Below, piece after piece: positions 57,605 to 64,000 of a stretch of 64,000 nt of DNA. The DNA lies in assembly GCA_019914995.1 (NCBI GenBank), contig CM034131.1, forward strand, positions 10,661,472-10,725,471, given 5' to 3'. Within the stretch, counting starts at the first letter, position 1, and each line of letters opens with the position of its first letter. The notes beneath the pieces were generated by a model that ran no database searches, was not told where the DNA came from, and worked only from the letters and a program-made list of their open reading frames with translations. A program made the translations under genes and the position numbers. The stretch is from Acanthochlamys bracteata (Eukaryota; Streptophyta; Magnoliopsida; Pandanales; Velloziaceae).

Positions 57605-60600
57605 ATGGCGATCAAGTGCTCCTGGTCGCTGGCGGCGACCTTGGCTTCAGTCGTGCTGCTCGTGTCTGCCGTCCACCTCTTTTTATCCCCGCTCTTCCCC
57701 TCCCCGTTAGACTTCTCCTCCTCCGGACTCTCTTCTTCTCTTTCTTCAATCTCGGCTGACGTTCACGGCGCTGTTTATTACCGAGGCGCCCCATGGAAGC
57801 CTGAGATCGGCGCATGGCTTTCCGAATGCAACAATCACTCACCAATCAATGTCAACGAGGTAACCGACCAACCATTTCACTATCTACTACCTTCCTTCTG
57901 CTCTCTGCCATTGGATTGAATTCAAGCGACTCCACTAAAGAAACAAACTTGACAGAACATCGGCACCAAAAGCTGTCCCAACGACTGCAACGGCGGTGGT
58001 GTCTGCAACCGTGAACTCGGACTCTGCCGCTGCTTCCACGGTTACTCAGGTAGTTCGACTACCCTATCTCTGCCTCTATCTCACAATATTTTCTGCTATA
58101 TTTTTACATATTCATCCTCAATCATTGCCGCCAGTTGCCTTTTAGAGTCAGCCTCATGTTTCTTGTGAGTAATTTCGTTTCATTAACCGGAAGATATGAC
58201 AAATTCCAGAAAACCAACAACAACCCAGCAACATTTTTGTATACATACATTTTATAGATATCTAAAGCATTAAACAATATCTACAAGACACACTAGAATT
58301 CATTTGTCTAGTTCTCTATGCATTTTCCTTTTCTCTATCTGGCTCATAGCCTAGCATTTCTTCCGCCCTTCCCTATCCATGCGCTTGTTGATTATTTATG
58401 ACAATTAAAAACGATTATTGATGGCCTATCGACAATAGGGGAGGGATGCTCGGAGAGGTTAAACCTGGGATGCAATCTTCCAAGTTCTGCTGAACAACCA
58501 TATGGACGGTGGATTGTGTCTATCTGTCCTGCATCTTGTGACACATCCAGAGCAATGTGTTTCTGCGGAGATGGAACAAGATACCCAAATCGTCCCGTGG
58601 CTGAGGCCTGCGGCTTTAAAATCATGTATCAACTCTAACCCTATTCTCATACCTTTCTTTTCAAGAAATCAAGAATCTTGAACATTAATGAGAAGCCAAG
58701 GTTTTTTTTTTTTTGTTTGACTAGTTATGCTTTGCAACTCTTATGTTTATCCAGAAATCCTTCCAAACCTGGTGGCCCTAAGACTGTTGAGTGGACAAAT
58801 GCTGATTTTGAGAACATTTTTACAACCAATAGCAGCAAACCAGGCTGGTGTAATGTAGACCCAAAAGAAGCATACACATCCAAGGTGAAATTTAAGGAGG
58901 AATGTGATTGTAAATATGATTGTACTTGGGGACAATTTTGTGAGTTGCCAACATTATGCAGCTGTATTAGTCAATGCTCTGGGCATGGCTACTGCCGTGG
59001 TGGCTCTTGTCAGGTATACTGAGAAAAACTTCTTTTTCCCCTTTTATTTTCTAATAACTTTATGCATGCACTTAAACTGACTTAAATACTGCCAAATGTT
59101 GCGTATGATTTGTGTAGTTGGGTTGCTACACAACCGCTATATATAGTTTGTTACGTTATAATAGTCAAACTGATTTAGGAGAAGATATTATCAGTGTGAA
59201 AATGGCTGGTATGGGGTAGATTGTAGCATCCCATCTACCCAATCACCAGTACAAGAATGGCCGAAGTGGCTTAGACCTGCAACACTTGATCTACCCAGTA
59301 AAGGATATTCAAAAGGTGATCGAGTGGATATCAAAGCGATTGTCAAGAAAAAGAGGCCTCTTATTTATGTGTATGATTTGCCACCAGAGTTCAACAGTCA
59401 ACTTCTTGAGGTTAGCAGCAAATCCTGCTTGGTTACAAGTAGAATCTGATAAACATCTTGATATCCAGGCTTTTGCTCTATCAGGGCCGGCATTTCAAGT
59501 TTGAGTGTGTGAATAGAATCTACACAGATCAGAACAGAACATTGTGGACTGATCAATTGTATGGTTCCCAGGTGATTGAGTTATTCATCCCTAACCCAAA
59601 ATCATATTTCTGTGACTTATCAAGAATGAGCAAGGTGAAGTTGTTAGTTTTTACTTTACAGATTGCAATTTATGAGAGTCTCCTCGCTAGCTCACACCGG
59701 ACAATGAATGGGGAGGAAGCAGATTTCTTTTTTGTTCCTGTTCTTGATTCTTGTCTGATAACTCGAGCAGATGATGCACCTCACTTGAGCATGCAGGTAA
59801 AGGAGCTGTACACTTGTATTATCTCCTCTAGATGCACAACGTATTAGCTAATAACTCACTTTGTTGTTTATTCGGTCTTTTCAATATTTATCATTCGATC
59901 TAGGATCACAGGGGCTTGAGGAGCTACTTCACACTCGATTTCTATAAGAAAGCTTATGACCATATTGTCAAGGAGTACCCTTTCTGGAACCGCACATCTG
60001 GAAAGGACCATATATGGGTATGAAGAAGAACTCCAGTTCTCTATCTGAAAGAGTGACTTTAGCCTTATGACTAAGAGTTTATGCATATGTCGTGATTGCC
60101 ATTACCTTGCTGCCAGTTTTTTGCATGGGATGAGGGTGCTTGCTATGCTCCAAAAGAAATATGGAATAGTATGATGCTAGTTCACTGGGGTAATACAAAT
60201 ACTAAGCATAATCACTCAACAACAGCTTACTGGGCTGACAATTGGGACACAATACCTTCTGACAGAAGAGGTGATCATCCGTGCTTTGATCCAAAAAAGG
60301 ATCTTGTGCTTCCTGCATGGAAAAGGCCTGATGCTAGTACCTTAAGTTTAAATCTATGGGCAAGGTATGTGTTCCTTTCTGCGCGATGTTTTATATTATG
60401 ATGATTGACTGGAAACCAGACTGAAGTTTCAAAGACTGATGCAGACTGCCGCAAGAGCGAACTACACTATTTTATTTTAATGGCAATTTAGGGCCTGCTT
60501 ATGATTACGGTCGTCCTGAAGATTCGTGAGTATCTGTATTTTCTTCAGTTTGTGACTTCTGTGCTGGCAAAGATTCGTGAGGTCTTTCACATTGAATAAT

Positions 60601-61392
60601 TACACAGGTATAGCTTGGGTATCAGACAGCGGCTGGCAAAGGAATACGGTTCTACACCTGACAAGGAGGGAAAGCTTGGGAGACAGCAGCAGAAAGATGT
60701 CATTGTGACTCCAGTACGCTCCTCTAACTATTACAATGAATTGGCCAGCTCTGTTTTCTGTGGTGTTCTGCCTGGAGATGGTTGGAGTGGGCGTATGGAA
60801 GACAGTGTTCTGCAAGGGTGCGTCCCTGTTATAATCCAGGTACTTTTTTGTTTATCTTTAAAAACTATGCTTTATATTGTACTTGAAAAGTTATTTCTTC
60901 AGCGATATGCATTTAGTGTTTGTTTTAACGGAAGCATTTGAAAAAGCATTCAAGCTTAGCAATTCCTTCAAAAGGGTGTCCCTCATTGTTTCTTTCTGGA
61001 ACTATTCACCCAGGATGGAATTTACCTACCATATGAGAATGTACTAAATTATGACAGCTTTGCTGTTCGTATATCTGAAGATGAGATTCCAAATTTGATT
61101 ACAGTACTTCAGGTAATGATTCAGTTCCTACTAGCTCTTAAAAAGTCAAATTTGCTAATTGTATGGAAAATTTATACCTGGTGTTTCCCTCTACCTTGCA
61201 GGGTATTAATCAAACAGAAAGAGAGTTCATGTTGGCAAATGTGCGTGCAGTCTGGCAAAGGTTTTTATATCGTGACTCTGTTATGCTTGAGGCTAAGAGA
61301 CAGATAAATTTATTCAATTCGGAGGAAAGTTGGGCCATGGAGTTTTCGAAACTGAGAGAAGATGATGTTTTTTCTACTTTAATAAAGGTTTC
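57605..61392 (+). CDS. EXAD: EXAD-like GT47 exostosin-family arabinosyltransferase, 3'-truncated by telomere
   Basis: EXAD adds the fourth arabinose to extensin in the Golgi. Thirteen exons: 57605-57859, 57956-58049, 58439-58625, 58755-59013, 59195-59410, 59485-59571, 59662-59796, 59904-60017, 60117-60364, 60445-60525, 60608-60839, 61014-61112 and 61202-61387. All phases agree and give 731 codons. Residues 8-28 form a type II membrane anchor. Two EGF-like Cys blocks follow ([40 protein letters not shown]). The exostosin domain then contains [88 protein letters not shown] and [13 protein letters not shown]. After DDVFSTLIK the sequence turns into telomere repeat, which supplies VSRVFRV and a stop. 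The normal C-terminal residues (some tens, from memory of the family) are missing. Confidence 0.92.
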
Positions 61393-64000
61393 AAGGGTTT
61401 TTAGGGTTTAGGGTTTAGGGTTTAGGGTTTAGGGTTTAGGGTTTAGGGTTTTTTAGGGTTTAGGGTTTAGGGTTTAGGGTTTTAGGGTTTAGGGTTTAGG
61501 GTTTAGGGTTTTAGGTTTAGGGTTTAGGGTTTTAGGTTTAGGGTTTAGGGTTTAGGGTTTAGGGTTTAGGGTTTAGGGTTTTTTAGGGTTTAGGGTTTAG
61601 GTTTTTTAGGGTTTAGGGTTTTAGGGTTTAGGGTTTAGGGTTTTAGGGTTTAGGGTTTTAGGGTTTAGGGTTTAGGGTTTAGGGTTTTAGGGGTTTTAGG
61701 TTTAGGGTTTAGGGTTTAGGGTTTTAGGGTTTAGGGTTTTAGGGTTTAGGGTTTAGGGTTTTAGGGTTTAGGGTTTTAGGGTTTTAGGTTTTAGGGTTTA
61801 GGGTTTAGGGTTTTAGGGTTTTAGGGGTTTAGGGTTTAGGGTTTAGGTTTTAGGGTTTAGGGTTTTTTAGGTTTAGGGTTTAGGGTTTAGGGTTTTTAGG
61901 TTTTAGGGTTTGAGGTTCAAAGGTTGAGTTTTAGGGTTTAGTTAAAGGTTTTGGTTAGTTTGGAGTTTAGGAGTTAGGTTTTTAGGGTTTTAGTTTAGGG
62001 TTTTAGGGTTTTGGGGTTTTAGGTTTAGGTTTAGGGTTTTGGGTTTAAGGTTTTAGGGTTTAGGGTTTTAAGTTTTTAGGTTTTAAGGTTAAAGGTTTTT
62101 AGGGTTTTGGGTTTTAGGGTTTAAGGTTTTAAGGTTTAAGGTTTTAGGGTTTTAGAGTTTAGAGTTTAAAGTTTTAATTTTAAATAAGGTTTAAGTTTAA
62201 GGTTTAAGGTTTAGGGTTTTAGAGTTTTAAGTTAGGGTTTTAAAATTAGGGTTTTAGGGTTTAGGGTTTTAGGTTTAGGGTTTTAAGGTTTAGGGTTTTA
62301 GTTTAAATTTAGGTTTTTTAGGGTTTTAAAGTTAGGGTTTAGGGTTTAGGGTTTAGGGTTTAAGTTTAGGGTTTTAGGGTTTAGGGTTTTAGGGTTTGGG
62401 TTTAGGGTTTAGGGTTTAGGGTTTAGGTTTAAAGTTTAGGGTTTTAGGTTTTTAGGGTTTAGGGTTTTAGGTTTTAGGGTTTTAGGTTTAGGGTTTAGGG
62501 TTTTTAGGGTTTAGGGTTTTTAGTTTTAGGGTTTTAGGTTTTAGGGTTTAAAGTTTAGGTTTTAGGGTTTTTAGGTTTAGGTTTTTTTAGGTTTTAGGGT
62601 TTTTGGGTTTAGGGTTTTGGGTTTAGGGTTTAGGGTTTTAGGGTTTTAGGGTTTTAGGAGTTTAGGGTTTTTGAGGTTTTAGGTTTTAGGGTTTTGGGTT
62701 TAGGTTTTAGTTTTTAGGTTTTAGGGTTTTAGGGTTTTAGGGTTTAGGGTTTAGGGTTTTAGGGTTTTTAGGGTTTTAGGGTTTAGGGTTTTTAGGGTTT
62801 AAGGTTTAGGGTTTAAGGTTTAGGGTTTTAGGGTTTTAGGGTTTAGGGTTTAGGGTTTAGGGTTTTAGGGTTTAGGGTTTTAAGGTTTAGGGTTTTAGGG
62901 TTTAGGGTTTTTAGGGTTTTGGGGTTTAGGGTTTAGGGTTTAAGGTTTAGGGTTTAGGGTTTTAGGGTTTTAGGGTTTAGGTTTAGGGTTTTAAAGTTTA
63001 GGGTTTTTTAGGGTTTTAGGGTTTAGGTTTTAAAATTTTTTAGGGTTTAGGGTTTAAAATTTAAGGGTTTAAATTTAAAATTTTAAAGTTTAAAATTTAG
63101 GGTTTAAGGTTTAAAATTTAAAATTTAAATTTTTAGGGTTTTAGGGTTTAAGTTTTAAGGTTTAGTTTCAGGTTTAAAGTTTTAGGGTTTTAGTTTAAGT
63201 TTTAGGTTTAGGGTTTTTAGGGTTTTTAGGGTTTAGGGTTTTAAGGTTTTAGGGTTTTTAGGGTTTTAGGGTTTAGGGTTTTTAGGGTTTAGGGTTTTAG
63301 GGTTTAGGGTTTTAGGTTTTAAGGTTTAAGTTTTAGGGTTTTTTTAGGGTTTAGGGTTTTAGGGTTTTAGGTTTTTTTAGGTTTTAGTTTAGGGTTTAGG
63401 GTTTAGGGTTTTAGGGTTTAGGGTTTAGGGTTTAGGTTTTAGGGTTTAGGGTTTTTAAGGGTTTAAGGTTTTAGGTTTTGAGTTTAAGGTTTTTAGGTTT
63501 AGGGTTTAAGGTTTTAGGGTTTTTTGGGGTTTAGGGTTTGGGGTTTAGGGTTTAGGGTTTTAGGTTTTAGGTTTAGGGTTTTAGGTTTAGGGTTTTAGGG
63601 TTTAGGGTTTTAGTTTTAGGGTTTAGGGTTTTAAGTTTAGGGTTTAGGGTTTTAGGGTTTTAGGGTTTTAGTTTTAGGGTTTAGGGTTTAGGGTTTAGGG
63701 TTTAGGGTTTAGGGTTTAGGTTTTAAGTTTAGGGTTTTAGGGTTTTAAGGTTTTAGGGTTTTAGGGTTTAGGGTTTTTTAGGGGTTTAGGTTTAGGGTTT
63801 TAGGTTTTAGGTTTTAGGTTTAAGGGGTTTTTAGGTTTAGGGTTTTAGGTTTTTTAGGGTTTGGGTTTAGGGTTTAGGGTTTTAGGTTTTAGGGTTTTTA
63901 GGGTTTTAGGGTTTTAGGGTTTAGGGTTTAAAGGTTTAGGTTTTGGGTTTTTAGGGTTTAGGGTTTTAGGTTAGGTTTTGGTTTTTAGGGTTTTAGGTTT
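61393..64000 (+). repeat. Telomeric array, TTTAGGG and variants, to window edge
   Basis: Runs of TTTAGGG start at about 61400 and continue to the last base. The G-rich strand points right, as at a right chromosome end. Perfect runs alternate with TTTTAGGG, TTTAGG, TTTAAGG and longer A/T-rich variants. The most degenerate parts are about 61905-62250 and 63030-63190. There are no genes. The high variant load may be genuine subtelomeric degeneration or homopolymer errors in long reads. Confidence 0.95.

Noticed and set aside
57612-57845. 77-codon minus-strand frame antisense to EXAD exon 1
   Set aside because: Shadow of the GC-rich coding exon.
1-64000. CRISPR arrays, bacterial operons, rRNA or tRNA genes
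   Set aside because: No direct-repeat/spacer pattern and no rRNA sequence seen. I did not recognise any tRNA cloverleaf by eye. The gene structure is eukaryotic throughout.

Overview
The window is nuclear DNA from a flowering plant. The evidence is spliced genes with GT-AG introns, plant-only families (FRIGIDA-like, OBERON, LHCII, X8/CBM43, plastid TIM22-type, VTC4, EXAD), MITEs and LTR remnants. The right edge is about 2.6 kb of plant-type telomere (TTTAGGG and variants), G-rich strand running 5'->3' to the right, so this reads as the right end of a chromosome arm. Protein style suggests an angiosperm, possibly a monocot; I cannot name the species.

Layout. 0-1.3 kb: 3' exons of RRP42 (exosome ring subunit). 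1.7-7.95 kb: remnant of a minus-strand cytochrome P450, split by a 5.8 kb TIR element at 2048-7844. That element carries fragments of a PPR gene and of a PRPP synthetase, and a ~445 bp long inverted repeat. 8.5-13.3 kb: RAMP4/SERP (-) and a TMEM256/DUF423 gene (+) share a short divergent promoter, followed by an X8-domain secreted protein (-). 14.4-16.9 kb: decayed OBERON gene (-). 17.6-23.2 kb: 14-exon plastid CNNM/CBS transporter gene (+). 23.8-25.8 kb: intronless tandem ubiquitin-like protein (-), broken LHCII gene (-), and a second copy of the RRP42 tail. 26.7-34.0 kb: NUP133 (-). 34.8-39.6 kb: an unidentified exon and a FRIGIDA-like gene (-). 40.3-46.3 kb: ABCE/RLI pseudogene (+) with a 3.35 kb solo-LTR-like insertion flanked by a perfect 5 bp target duplication. 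46.9-54.4 kb: TIM22-type plastid translocase subunit (+), LOG-like phosphoribohydrolase (-), VTC4 inositol/galactose-1-phosphate phosphatase (-). 54.8-57.5 kb: MITE, AT-rich DNA and LTR-like debris. 57.6-61.39 kb: EXAD-like GT47 gene (+), cut off by the telomere.

The intact genes are unrelated housekeeping and organelle functions (RNA decay, ER translocation, nuclear pore, plastid import, ascorbate synthesis, cell-wall glycosylation); I see no operon-like or pathway cluster. The unusual features are structural: a gene-capturing element with an internal hairpin, several pseudogenes in different states of decay, and a gene whose 3' end has been replaced by telomeric repeat. All exon coordinates were worked out by hand from splice sites, reading frame and remembered family proteins. 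No alignment or transcript data was available.
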